This document shows, one piece after another, positions 36,273 to 44,468 of a stretch of DNA of 64,000 nucleotides. The position numbers and the translations under genes were made by a program. The notes under the pieces are model-generated. The model saw nothing but the letters and a program-made list of their open reading frames with translations, did no database searches and had not been told where the DNA came from. This DNA is from Planctomycetaceae bacterium (lineage in GTDB: Bacteria; Planctomycetota; Phycisphaerae; UBA1845; UTPLA1): contig WYBU01000068.1 of NCBI GenBank assembly GCA_011525745.1, positions 62,001 to 126,000 on the forward strand, given 5' to 3'. Positions within the stretch are counted from its first letter, which is position 1. Every line of letters starts with the position of its first letter.

Positions 36273-37154
36273 ATGTTCTTCGTGTCCGCCAGCGAACATC
36301 AGATTCCGTCCTCGGTCGCCGACTCCGCCTACGCGCGCCTCGACTGCCTGCGAGACCTGCTGCGCCAGATGAATCGTGTCATCGTCGCCTTCTCCGGCGG
36401 CGTCGACTCCACGTTCGTCCTCAAGATCGCCCTCGACGTCCTCGGTCCCGGCAGCGTCCTGGCCGTCACCGGCCGCAGCCCCAGCGTGGCCGCGGCCGAT
36501 TTCGGCGACGCCTGCCGCCTGGCCCGCGAACTAGGCGCGACGCATGAGATCATCGACACCAACGAATTCGACGATCCGAACTATCTCGCCAATCCGACCA
36601 ACCGCTGCTACTACTGCAAGACCGAGTTGTACACCCGGCTGCAAAGCCTGCTCGCGCAGCGCGGCGATGCCGTCATCATCAATGGCGTCAACGCCGACGA
36701 CCTGGCCGACTGGCGACCGGGACTCAAAGCCGCCGGCGAACACCGTGTCCGCGCCCCGGCCGCGGAGGCCGGACTCACCAAGGCCGACATCCGTCGCCTG
36801 TCCGCCGACCTGGGCCTGCCCACGCACGACAAGCCGGCCAGCCCCTGTCTGTCGAGCCGTCTGCCCTACGGCGAGGCGGTCACGCCCGAGAAGCTGCGGA
36901 TGGTCGAGCGCGCCGAACGCGTGTTGCATGAATTGGGATTCCGCGAGTGCCGTGTCCGGCATCACGGTGCGGTCGCTCGTATCGAAGTGCCCCCACACCG
37001 GCTGCCCGATCTGATTCAGCCGGCCATGCGAAACCGCATCGACGCCGAGTTGCGCGGCATCGGCTACGCCTATGTGTCGCTGGACCTGCGCGGCCTGCGC
37101 AGCGGCAGCCTGAACGAGGTTATCGCCTTCGGCAAGGTGCAGCCGACGCTATGA
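36273..37154 (+). CDS. larE: ATP-dependent sacrificial sulfur transferase LarE-like
   Basis: A 293-residue PP-loop ATPase. IVAFSGGVDST (residues 41-46 for SGGVDS) binds and adenylates; in LarE this activates the carboxylates of the nickel-pincer cofactor of lactate racemase for sulfur insertion. Cys112 and Cys115 (RCYYC) plus Cys192 (ASPCLSSRLPYG) form the three-Cys pattern of the LarE variants thought to carry an iron-sulfur cluster; Cys192 matches the sulfur-donor position. No larA, larB or larC is in the window. The start may be ATG 36273 or GTG 36282, since TATAAT covers 36269-36274. Confidence 0.87.
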   Translation: MFFVSASEHQIPSSVADSAYARLDCLRDLLRQMNRVIVAFSGGVDSTFVLKIALDVLGPGSVLAVTGRSPSVAAADFGDACRLARELGATHEIIDTNEFDDPNYLANPTNRCYYCKTELYTRLQSLLAQRGDAVIINGVNADDLADWRPGLKAAGEHRVRAPAAEAGLTKADIRRLSADLGLPTHDKPASPCLSSRLPYGEAVTPEKLRMVERAERVLHELGFRECRVRHHGAVARIEVPPHRLPDLIQPAMRNRIDAELRGIGYAYVSLDLRGLRSGSLNEVIAFGKVQPTL

Positions 37155-37253
37155 TCTCTCATGAGCAACACGAGCCTTGGTTCCGAGGAAGTTCAACGGA
37201 GCGTCAACTTCTTGCGGAAACGTGCTGATACGAGGTTCAGCATGAAGCCAGGG

Positions 37254-37330
37254 CGGCACGGTCAAGCCTTCGCGCTGAGGGGGCTTGGCGAATTCGAAAA
37301 AAGGTGTCCGGCGAGGGCTTGGCCGCGTTG
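37254..37330. repeat. Long inverted repeat, CAAGCCCTCGCG family, copy D
   Basis: The left arm GCACGGTCAAGCCTTCGCGC pairs with the right arm GGCGAGGGCTTGGCCGCGTT. It sits in the 37155-37453 gap between larE and the GroES-like gene; nothing else is recognised there. Confidence 0.7.
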
Positions 37331-37453
37331 AGCGCCGCCGGTCGCAAACGGGGCAATGTGGGCCGGTCTGATGTGGATAAGTCCTCAGCCGATGACGAGC
37401 GGAACCGCACGCTTCCCGCGGCGCCTCAACGACAGCCACGGAGCAACAACCGA

Positions 37454-37774
37454 ATGGCCGGCCAAATACAACCCCGCATGAGCAAGATCGAAACCGTCGA
37501 ACCCGTCGGCAAACGCGTGCTGATCCGCAAGGATGAGGACCGCAAGGTGACGCGCGGCGGCATTCGGCTGCCCGACAGCATCGAGATTCCCACGATTACA
37601 GGGCGAATCGTGGCCGTCTCGGCACAGGTCGAACGCGACGCCGACTTTCCGCTGAAGCAATACGACAAAGTGCTGTTCAATCCCAAGCACGCCATCCCGG
37701 TCGAATTCGAGGGCGACAACCGGCTGTTTGTGGTTCCCATCGAGGACGTTGTGGCCGTGTTTCGCAAGGAGTAG
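37454..37774 (+). CDS. GroES-like co-chaperonin (Cpn10 family)
   Basis: A 106-residue protein, or 98 from the internal ATG 37478. VEPVGKRVLIRKDEDRKV, GGIRLPDS, GRIVAVS and YDKVLFNPKHAIPVEF follow the GroES fold, ending VVPIEDVVAVFRKE. The mobile loop, normally around GGIVLTGSA, is here RKVTRGGIRLPDSIEIPTI, so contact with GroEL may differ. No groEL follows; it is probably an additional paralogue. ATG 37454 is chosen for the ACGGAG run upstream. Confidence 0.8.
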   Translation: MAGQIQPRMSKIETVEPVGKRVLIRKDEDRKVTRGGIRLPDSIEIPTITGRIVAVSAQVERDADFPLKQYDKVLFNPKHAIPVEFEGDNRLFVVPIEDVVAVFRKE

Positions 37775-37936
37775 ATCTGCTTCGTTTACGTAACATGCGT
37801 ATCGGCCGCATGTTACGACGATCGTCCGCACCCCGTTCGTTGCACCGTTTTGCCGCAGCGCCGGCCTTTCCCATCGGTATAATTCGGCAGGGCGGGATCG
37901 CTCTGCGAGTCCCGTCCGCGCAAGGAGTTACGCAAC

Positions 37937-39067
37937 ATGCCTCGATTGGGCGGATTGTTGGTTGTCTGTATTATGTTTGGAATGTGCGCGCCGCCGGCGT
38001 CGGCACAGGAGCAGCCGACACGTCCGAGCACGCCGGAGAACGATCCGCACAATCCCGGCCTTTGGAACGCCGACCTCATGATGGAGCATGCGGTCAAACA
38101 GTTGGCGCGCCGTTACGACCTCACGCCCGAGCAGGAGGAGTTCACCCGCAAGTATCTCAAGAAGCAGGTCCGGGCGTTCCTTAAGGACTACGAGCCGGAA
38201 CTGCGCGCCCTGCTGGTCGACGCCATCGAGCTTCAGCGCAGCCCTCACTCGGTCAATTCGCAGCGCATGCAGGAATGGGCCGAGCGCGCGTTGCCGGTCT
38301 TCAACGCCGCCCGCGAAGCGATCCTCAACGGCAATCAGGAATGGGGCAAGATCCTCAACGAGAACCAGAAACGCATCCACCAGTTGGACCTCGACCAGAT
38401 GCATGTAAACTTCACCATGATGGACGAGAAGTTCTCGCGCTGGTCTCACGGTGGCTTTAAGGTCGAAGACCTCTACCCCACGCCGCCCAGGGCCGCCGCG
38501 CCCCCCGGCGACGATGTCGATCGCTCGCCGGCCCAAGTCCGCGGCAGGGGGCTCTCGCCCGAAGCCGCCGTCAGCAGCCCCGAGGATTTCTGGGAGAACA
38601 TGGTCTATCAACTGGCGTCGGCTTACGGCTTCACCAAGGAGCAGAAAGCCAGCGCCCAGGGCATCCTCCAGGAGTGCCGCAACAAGGCCGCCACCTATCG
38701 CACCTCCAAGCGCGACCAGTTGGACGATCTGCTCAAACGCATCGACGCGCTGCGCGCCCAGGCCGACCGGCGCGACGAGCTTCAGAAGCTCCAGACCGAC
38801 ATGGACGAGCTGCTGCGGCCCATTCGCCGCGACATCTTCAACGAACTGATCCAGCGCGTTCGTGCCTTGGCCACCAGCGAGCAGCAGGCCGCCTACGAAT
38901 CCAAGAAGAAGGGCCGCAAGGACGCCATCGACGAGAATATCGAGCGCTGGCAGCAGACCGGCCGGCAGTTGTCGCAGTCGCAACCGGCGACGCGACCCGC
39001 CGCCAGCAGCCCCGCCACACCACCACCGGCAGTTACACCGAAGCCGGCCCCCGGCACGGCCGAGTGA
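37937..39067 (+). CDS. Secreted helical protein of unknown function
   Basis: A 376-residue protein with a signal peptide (LLVVCIMFGMCAPPASAQ, cut near residue 24). The rest is strongly helical, with LTPEQEEFTRKYLKKQ recalling the LTxxQ segment of Spy/CpxP-type proteins, a second similar half (FTKEQKASAQGILQECRNKA), and a Pro/Ala/Thr-rich tail. The two halves look like a duplication. A strong ribosome site AAGGAG lies at 37922-37927. A TATAAT is at 37878-37883 without a good -35. The function is unknown. Confidence 0.75.
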   Translation: MPRLGGLLVVCIMFGMCAPPASAQEQPTRPSTPENDPHNPGLWNADLMMEHAVKQLARRYDLTPEQEEFTRKYLKKQVRAFLKDYEPELRALLVDAIELQRSPHSVNSQRMQEWAERALPVFNAAREAILNGNQEWGKILNENQKRIHQLDLDQMHVNFTMMDEKFSRWSHGGFKVEDLYPTPPRAAAPPGDDVDRSPAQVRGRGLSPEAAVSSPEDFWENMVYQLASAYGFTKEQKASAQGILQECRNKAATYRTSKRDQLDDLLKRIDALRAQADRRDELQKLQTDMDELLRPIRRDIFNELIQRVRALATSEQQAAYESKKKGRKDAIDENIERWQQTGRQLSQSQPATRPAASSPATPPPAVTPKPAPGTAE

Positions 39068-39178
39068 CCCGCCGCCGGTACGGGCTGCGCTTGCCCTTCG
39101 AATCCGATCGAAACATCAGTGCATATGCGCCACGCGCGACGCACGCACGCGCCAGGAATGAGCGCGCCGAAATCTGAC

Positions 39179-39271
39179 TTGAGATTTGAGAATAGTAAAA
39201 CATGATGAATGCGTTTTTTAATATCTTCATTTTGAGACATCAAATCTCAGATCTCGAATCCCGCATCTCCA
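39179..39271. repeat. AT-rich low-complexity repeat of AATCTC phrases
   Basis: Phrases such as TTGAGATTTGAGA and CAAATCTCAGATCTCGAATC occur around 39179-39271 in the 39068-39417 gap. The same vocabulary recurs at 44352-44402, 46386-46456 and 49690-49730. It is much more AT-rich than its surroundings. No gene is in the gap. Confidence 0.7.
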
Positions 39272-39417
39272 GATTTAACGTCCGATCGCCCCACCCCATA
39301 CTGCCGGCGGCGGGCCGAGACCTGATCGCCGACCGCTGAGCGCTGAAAGCTGACGGTTGTCCGCCGATGGCCACCGTCAACTACACCACTCCATACTGCG
39401 CCGTTATATTGCCGTCC

Positions 39418-40707
39418 ATGATCCGCTCGCTCGTCCGCATCGCCGCCCTGTGCGTTCTGACCGGCTGTACGAATGATGGTCAACGGCCGGACACGCTGCG
39501 CGGCTGGCGCGAAAAGGCGCTGGGCGGCGATGACGCGGCCCATCATGCCGCCGCGCCTGCGCCTTCACGGACAACGGGCGATGACGCGGCGCCCGAATCC
39601 GGCGCCGCCGCGGCCCAGGCGCCCGCCGTACAGCCCGCGCCGTCCGCCGCCGCCCGCTCGGACGGCGCCGCCGGCCCGCGCGAGCCGGTGCGCCTGTCGA
39701 CCAGCGGCAGCGGTCGGCTGCTGACTGTCAACGGCGAGACGATCACGGTCGAGGAGATTCTGCAGCCGATTCGCGCCCGGCTGGTCGAGAACGCGCAGAC
39801 CCAGTCGCCCAACGACTATTACGCAGGACTGGTCAAGGCGGTGCGAGATCAGATCATCACCGAAGTCGCCGAGCGGCTTGTGTGGCGCGAAGCGAAACGC
39901 CAGTTGACCGAGGACACCGACAAGCAGATCGACGCCGCCGTTGAACGCATCGAGCGCGACCGCATTCAGCGCGAGTTCGGCGGACGCGAATCGCGTTACG
40001 AAGCCGCGCTCGTCGAGGAGGGCACCACCCGCGAAAAGACCCGCCTGCGCATCCGTCGCCGGCTCGTCGTGCAGCAGTGGGTGCGCGACCGGCTGCTGCC
40101 GCGCGTCTCAATCACACGTCGCGAGTTGATGAGCTACTACCAGCAGAACCAGCACGAGTTCACGAAAGGCGGCCGCGTCGAGATGTTTCTGATCGACATT
40201 CCGCTGAGATCGCTGCTTTCGTCCAGCGAGCTGAACGACGCCGCCCGGCTCGACGACGCCCGCCGCCAGGCCCGCGCCACGCTGGAAGAAGCCTTGTCGA
40301 AAATTCGCGACGGAACGCTCGGCTTCGAGGACGCCGCCCGACGATATTCAAAAGGGCTGAACGCGCAGTCAGGCGGCAAGTGGGGTTTCATCTCCGAGCC
40401 GTTACAGGGATACTGGGAGGCGCCATCGAAACAGGTGCTGGCGTTTTCGGCCGGTCAGATGTCCGAGGTCTGCGACGGCCCGGATTGCGTCTATATCGTC
40501 AAAGCCGGCGGGGTCGATCCGCCGCGGGTGACCGGCTTCGAAGCGGCCCAGCCGCGCATCATGGAAAAGGTGCGGCAGCAGCGGCTGTCGGCGATGGAGT
40601 CGGAGTACCTCCAATCGCTGCTGGAACAGGCCGACATCAGCCCGCTCGATCCGTTCGTGCAGGCCGTCATCGAAGCCGCCCCCGAATCGCAGAAGCTCCC
40701 GCGCTGA
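39418..40707 (+). CDS. PpiC/SurA-type peptidylprolyl isomerase lipoprotein
   Basis: A 429-residue protein. MIRSLVRIAALCVLTGC is a lipoprotein signal with LTGC as lipobox. After an Ala-rich linker comes the helical SurA-like N domain (LLTVNGETITVEEILQPIRA onward) and then a parvulin-type domain: FEDAARRYSKGLNAQSGGKW followed by GFISEPL. The role is folding or quality control of exported proteins in the periplasm. A TATATT box ends seven bases before ATG 39418, again suggesting little or no leader. Confidence 0.85.
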   Translation: MIRSLVRIAALCVLTGCTNDGQRPDTLRGWREKALGGDDAAHHAAAPAPSRTTGDDAAPESGAAAAQAPAVQPAPSAAARSDGAAGPREPVRLSTSGSGRLLTVNGETITVEEILQPIRARLVENAQTQSPNDYYAGLVKAVRDQIITEVAERLVWREAKRQLTEDTDKQIDAAVERIERDRIQREFGGRESRYEAALVEEGTTREKTRLRIRRRLVVQQWVRDRLLPRVSITRRELMSYYQQNQHEFTKGGRVEMFLIDIPLRSLLSSSELNDAARLDDARRQARATLEEALSKIRDGTLGFEDAARRYSKGLNAQSGGKWGFISEPLQGYWEAPSKQVLAFSAGQMSEVCDGPDCVYIVKAGGVDPPRVTGFEAAQPRIMEKVRQQRLSAMESEYLQSLLEQADISPLDPFVQAVIEAAPESQKLPR

Positions 40708-40847
40708 AAACGGCGCACGCGCGACCGACGGGGCGAGATTGACATGATCGGGATCGGAGAAAGCGACGGAGCGACGAAGGAAAAGGCGATAATTGAAAAT
40801 CGAAAGTCGAAAGTCAAAACTACGTGGCTTACGCAGGTGCGCGGGCG

Positions 40848-40884
40848 CCGCGGAGGACTGGATTCCCGCGTGCGCGGGAATGAC
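40848..40884 (+). repeat. GGACTGGATTCCCGCGTGCG repeat, copy 3
   Basis: A 37-bp core nearly identical to 31213-31249 (one base differs in the right part, GGGAATGAC for GGCAATGAC). The GTCGAAAGTC lead in front is also shared. It lies between the PPIase and M42 peptidase genes. Confidence 0.8.
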
Positions 40885-40947
40885 CGCATCACGCTGAATG
40901 CTGAATGCTGACGGATCAACGGTCCGCACGGCGGCCGCTACTCCCTT

Positions 40948-42150
40948 ATGTCTCCCCGCCATTGGAAATTGCTGAGCGACTTCGTCAACCTCCCGACGGC
41001 GCCGTTCGTCGAAACGGCCGCGCTTGACTTCATCCGCCGCTTCGTCGCCGCGCGCCCGCAACTCTCGGCCCGCGCCGACCGCTACGGCAATCTACTTGTG
41101 ACCTATGCGCAAGGACCGCTTCGCCGCAATTCGCGGCCGGTGCTGCTGGCCGGCCACCTCGATCATCCCGGGTTCATTGTCGAAGAAATCCTCGACCGGC
41201 GAACGCTGCGCGCCTCATGGCGCGGCTGGGTCCGGCCGGAGTTCTTTTCGAATGCCCGCGTGCGCTTCTGGAATCGCGCGCAGTGGGTGCGCGGCCGTGT
41301 TGTTGAAGTGATTTCGGCGTCAATCGAGAGCACATCGCCTGCTCCGCGCCGCCGCGCGGCCGCCGCCTCGGCCCGCTCCTTCGGCGCCGAGTCGCCGCCG
41401 TCCGGCGTCGTCGTGCGCACCGCGGCCGACGTGCCCCTCGGCGCGCCGGGCATGTGGGACTTTCCCGATGCGCGCCGCATCGGCCGCCGGTTGCACGCGC
41501 GGGCCTGTGACGACGTCGTCGGCGTTGCGGCGATCCTCTGTTTTCTCGATAACCTGTGTCGTAAAAAGACACCCGCGCGATGTCATGCCTTCTTCACACG
41601 GGCCGAGGAAGTCGGCTTCGGCGGCGCGCTGGCGGCCTGCGCCGACGGCGCCGTGCCGCGCGACGCGATCGTCGTCGCCATCGAGTGCAGCAAGGCCATC
41701 GCCGGCGTGCTGCTGGGCGACGGGCCGGTCCTGCGCGTCGGCGACAAGGCCACCGTGTTCACGCCGGCGGCCACCGCGTTCTGCCAGACCGTCGCTGAGG
41801 ACCTGGCGAAAGCCGATTCGGCCTTCCGTTTCCAGCGCAAGCTGATGGACGGTGGTACGTGCGAATCGACCGTCTATTGCCACTACGGCTACGACGCGAC
41901 CGGCATTTGCCTGCCGCTGCTGAACTATCACAACATGGACGTTGAGCGCGGGCGGATCGCCCCCGAGATCATCGATCTCGACGATCTCGACAATCTCGTC
42001 GCGTGGTTCGAGGCGCTGGCCACGACGCGCCGCGTTTTCGACGGCTCGCATCCCGGCCTCGATCAGCGGCTCGATTCTCTGCTCCGCAAGCACCGCCCCA
42101 CGCTGCTCGCCACCGCACGGGCGGTGCGGCGTGATGCCGCCGGTCACTGA
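40948..42150 (+). CDS. M42-like metallopeptidase (glutamyl aminopeptidase/deblocking type)
   Basis: A 400-residue protein with the M42 metal ligands: His and Asp in VLLAGHLDHPGF, Asp in HARACDDVVGVAA, the catalytic and bridging Glu pair in FTRAEEVGFGGA, a Glu in VVAIECS, and a His near the end in LLNYHNMDVERG. GGTCESTVY is the conserved loop before it. It is longer than usual by an Ala-rich insert around residues 130-150. A cytoplasmic peptide-trimming enzyme; substrate specificity is unknown. Confidence 0.85.
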   Translation: MSPRHWKLLSDFVNLPTAPFVETAALDFIRRFVAARPQLSARADRYGNLLVTYAQGPLRRNSRPVLLAGHLDHPGFIVEEILDRRTLRASWRGWVRPEFFSNARVRFWNRAQWVRGRVVEVISASIESTSPAPRRRAAAASARSFGAESPPSGVVVRTAADVPLGAPGMWDFPDARRIGRRLHARACDDVVGVAAILCFLDNLCRKKTPARCHAFFTRAEEVGFGGALAACADGAVPRDAIVVAIECSKAIAGVLLGDGPVLRVGDKATVFTPAATAFCQTVAEDLAKADSAFRFQRKLMDGGTCESTVYCHYGYDATGICLPLLNYHNMDVERGRIAPEIIDLDDLDNLVAWFEALATTRRVFDGSHPGLDQRLDSLLRKHRPTLLATARAVRRDAAGH

Positions 42151-42153
42151 TCC

Positions 42154-42276
42154 AAGCCCCAACCGCAAGCGCCGGGGCCGCGGCTCGAATTGCATCTCTG
42201 AACCGAGCCCCAAGCGCAAGCGCCGGGGTCAACCTCGCAGCGCGGCGAGACCGCAGCGCCGGCGCTTGCGGCTCGG
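42154..42276. repeat. Copies of the AAGCCCCAAGCGCAAGCGCC element
   Basis: Two direct copies at 42154-42177 and 42204-42228 and an inverted partial copy at 42256-42276 (GCGCCGGCGCTTGCGGCTCGG without its last base). A further inverted one is at 23911-23934. In translation it gives the PSPKRKRRG-like peptide. The copies lie between the convergent M42 and GT39-like genes. Confidence 0.8.
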
Positions 42277-42290
42277 ACGATGCCGGATGG

Positions 42291-42309
42291 CCCACCGCGT
42301 TGCGGTGGG
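42291..42309. terminator. Hairpin between convergent genes
   Basis: CCCACCGC and GCGGTGGG form a perfect 8-bp stem with a GTT loop, between two genes that converge (stops at 42150 and 42378). There is no long T-run, so termination is only a possibility. It may equally be another dispersed palindrome. Confidence 0.4.
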
Positions 42310-42377
42310 TTCACGATGATAGGAACTCGTATGCTCGCTCGGTTTTTTGCCGCTCGACCAAGTCTCCCATCTCGCAC

Positions 42378-44201
42378 TCACTTTTCGCCGGACTCGCGCG
42401 TCACGCCGGGCAGCCGCAGCGTCACATCCCGCCCCATCGACGGAAACGGCAGCGTGATCCTCTCGGTGCGCCGCGGCGGACACGTCACATATTCATACAG
42501 CCGCAGCTCGATGTGTGCCCACGCCGGATCGTCATCGCCCATCGTCCACGCGCCCCGCAGCGCGAATCGCGATTCATCGAGCACCAAATCGCGCAGCCAC
42601 CGTCGCGGTGGCGGATCCCACGACGCGTCCGCCCCGAGCGGCAGTCCGCTTTCCACGAGCACATAACGAATGCCGTATTCGTCCAGCCGCGCGAGGATGT
42701 CGGCGGCGTGACGCACGTGCTCGGCATAGAGATACCGTCCCCGCGCCGCCCGCGAGTAGAGCAGCTTGCTGCCGCGCAGCACGACGAGTCGCTCGCGCGC
42801 CGCCGCGTCCGCGATCGCATCGAACACGAACTGCCCCTCGCGCACGCCGTCGTACAGCACGATGTCGGCGTCCGGTCGCGCCGCCAGCGCCCGCGCGGCG
42901 CCCGACAGATCGGGGAGTCGGCCGCGCGCCAGCGGCACGATTAGCGCTGCTTGCGCGATCAGCGCTACGAGGACGATCGCGCGACTCAAACGAGTCGATG
43001 CCGGCGCACTGAGGTTCGCATCGGCCGAAGTTGCTTCGCTGCCGCGCACATGATTCCGCCACGGCGCGGCCGCCCACCAGGCCGCCGGGACGACCGCGTA
43101 AAAGAAGTATCGCGGCTCCTTCGCCGCCATCAGCGTGCTGATGAGCCACCACGCTCCCAGCCACAGCCACATCAGGCGGTCCAACGAAACCGAACCGCGA
43201 CCGTCGGGGAGCGGTTCCTGGGTCACTGAACGGCCGGCACGAACGCGACCAAGGCTGGAGCGTGAAGGCGGCTCCGCCATCGCCTCCGTCGCGGTCGCCC
43301 CTGGCATCCCGCGCCGCGGCAACGCGCCGATCAGCCCGCACGCCAGCAGCGGCCAGCCCAGCACCTGCGGCAGTGCGGATACGTAGTACGTGTAGTTCGA
43401 CCACGTAAGCAGGTGTGCCCACGCGTCCGTACCTTTCAGCAGCAGCGGCGGCAGGTTCGCGTAGTCCGACGTCAACGTCAGATACGCGCCGATAGCGCCC
43501 GCCGTCGAAAGTGCGCACACGATCGTCGACGCCCGCCTCAGCAGCAGCCGCCCGCGGCGATCGGCCAGCACATCGATCGTCAGCACAATTACCAGAAATC
43601 CCGCCGTTTGCTTGGTCAAGAACGCCGCCACGAGGAAGCCGGCCAGCAGCGCCGCCCGTGTCGCGCCCGGCCGCCTGAGCCATGACGTGTACGCCCAGGT
43701 TGCCGCCAGCAGCCAGAACAGCGCCGGCCACTCCAGCATTACGTCGCGCATCCAGGTGACGCCGTGCGCGGCCAGCAACAGCCACAGCGCCGCGACGAAT
43801 CCGCCGCCGCGCCCGCCGTGCCGCGCCGCCAGCACGTACATCAGCCACGCCGCGCCGACGACGAACAGCAGCACCGTGGCCCGTGCGACGGCGACGTGAA
43901 CGCCGAACACGGCGAACATCGCCGCCTCGACCGCGGCGAACAAGGGCGGGTAATAGACGATGATCCCCAGACAGGGATGGCGTACGAAGAACTCGCCGGC
44001 CCACGCCGGGGCATCGGCCGGCCACGCGCGAACGTACTCGAGCACGAACGCGCCATCCATCGCATGTAGCGGCGCATCCGACCAGCCCAGCCCGCCGCGC
44101 GACAGATCATGCCCGCCGATCAGCAGCGCAATCGCGGCCAGTCCCGCCAGCAGAGGCAGGTGCACGGTCGAGCGCGAGCGGTTCATCGAAGGTGGCGGCA
44201 T
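42378..44201 (-). CDS. GT39/ArnT-like membrane glycosyltransferase with repeat-derived insert
   Basis: A polytopic protein of ~607 residues. GWSDAPLHAMDGAFVLEYVR is the acidic first loop of the GT-C fold, and EFFVRHPCLGIIVYYPPLF the next loop typical of this group. About ten helices are followed by a soluble tail (ADILARLDEYGIRYVLVESG). Between helices near residue 320-355 is a hydrophilic insert, SSLGRVRAGRSVTQEPLPDG, encoded by two interspersed repeats (43187-43270) in frame. The start is uncertain: ATG 44225, 44201 or 44186. The CATGAT hexamer ends seven bases before 44201. Confidence 0.75.
   Translation of the reverse strand: MPPPSMNRSRSTVHLPLLAGLAAIALLIGGHDLSRGGLGWSDAPLHAMDGAFVLEYVRAWPADAPAWAGEFFVRHPCLGIIVYYPPLFAAVEAAMFAVFGVHVAVARATVLLFVVGAAWLMYVLAARHGGRGGGFVAALWLLLAAHGVTWMRDVMLEWPALFWLLAATWAYTSWLRRPGATRAALLAGFLVAAFLTKQTAGFLVIVLTIDVLADRRGRLLLRRASTIVCALSTAGAIGAYLTLTSDYANLPPLLLKGTDAWAHLLTWSNYTYYVSALPQVLGWPLLACGLIGALPRRGMPGATATEAMAEPPSRSSLGRVRAGRSVTQEPLPDGRGSVSLDRLMWLWLGAWWLISTLMAAKEPRYFFYAVVPAAWWAAAPWRNHVRGSEATSADANLSAPASTRLSRAIVLVALIAQAALIVPLARGRLPDLSGAARALAARPDADIVLYDGVREGQFVFDAIADAAARERLVVLRGSKLLYSRAARGRYLYAEHVRHAADILARLDEYGIRYVLVESGLPLGADASWDPPPRRWLRDLVLDESRFALRGAWTMGDDDPAWAHIELRLYEYVTCPPRRTERITLPFPSMGRDVTLRLPGVTRESGEK
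43187..43270. repeat. Interspersed repeats inserted inside a coding sequence
   Basis: CGAACCGCGACCGTCGGGGA at about 43190-43210 is a copy of the family at 4663-4787. It is followed by CACGAACGCGACCAAGGCTG and GAGCGTGAAG, which recur in changed form at 48317-48350. Both lie inside the GT39-like gene on the minus strand and are read as EPLPDGRGSVS and SSLGRVRAG without a stop or frameshift. Confidence 0.8.
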
Positions 44202-44326
44202 GGAGCGTATCATGCCTTGTTGCACAAGCGCAGGGAACAGGAATCAGAAGAAAGGCACGAAGGCACGAAGGGAAGAAACGCGGGCTGGGACAAGCGCCGG
44301 CGGATTGGGATCGCGCTTGGAAGAGA

Positions 44327-44346
44327 GACACATGATATCATGTGTC
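44327..44346. promoter_or_regulatory. Perfect 20-bp palindrome
   Basis: GACACATGATATCATGTGTC is a perfect 20-base palindrome, about 125 bases upstream of the GT39-like start and about 120 bases after the end of recJ. Its AT-rich centre suits a dimeric transcription factor operator. It could also fold as a short hairpin at the end of the recJ message, but no T-run follows. Confidence 0.5.
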
Positions 44347-44351
44347 GTAAA

Positions 44352-44402
44352 TCTGGAATCTCAAAGCTCAGATCTCAAATCCCAGATCCGAAATCCCCAA
44401 TC
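44352..44402. repeat. AATCTC low-complexity repeat
   Basis: GGAATCTCAAAGCTCAGATC and the following phrases match the vocabulary at 39179-39271. Just upstream, 44248-44275 is GGCACGAAGGCACGAAGGG, the complement of the pyrimidine phrases seen in two other gaps. Confidence 0.65.
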
Positions 44403-44468
44403 TTCAACTCCCTTTCCCCTTCCTCGCTTTCCGCGCGTGCAGCCTCCATCCGCAACCTGCCCCGGCCG

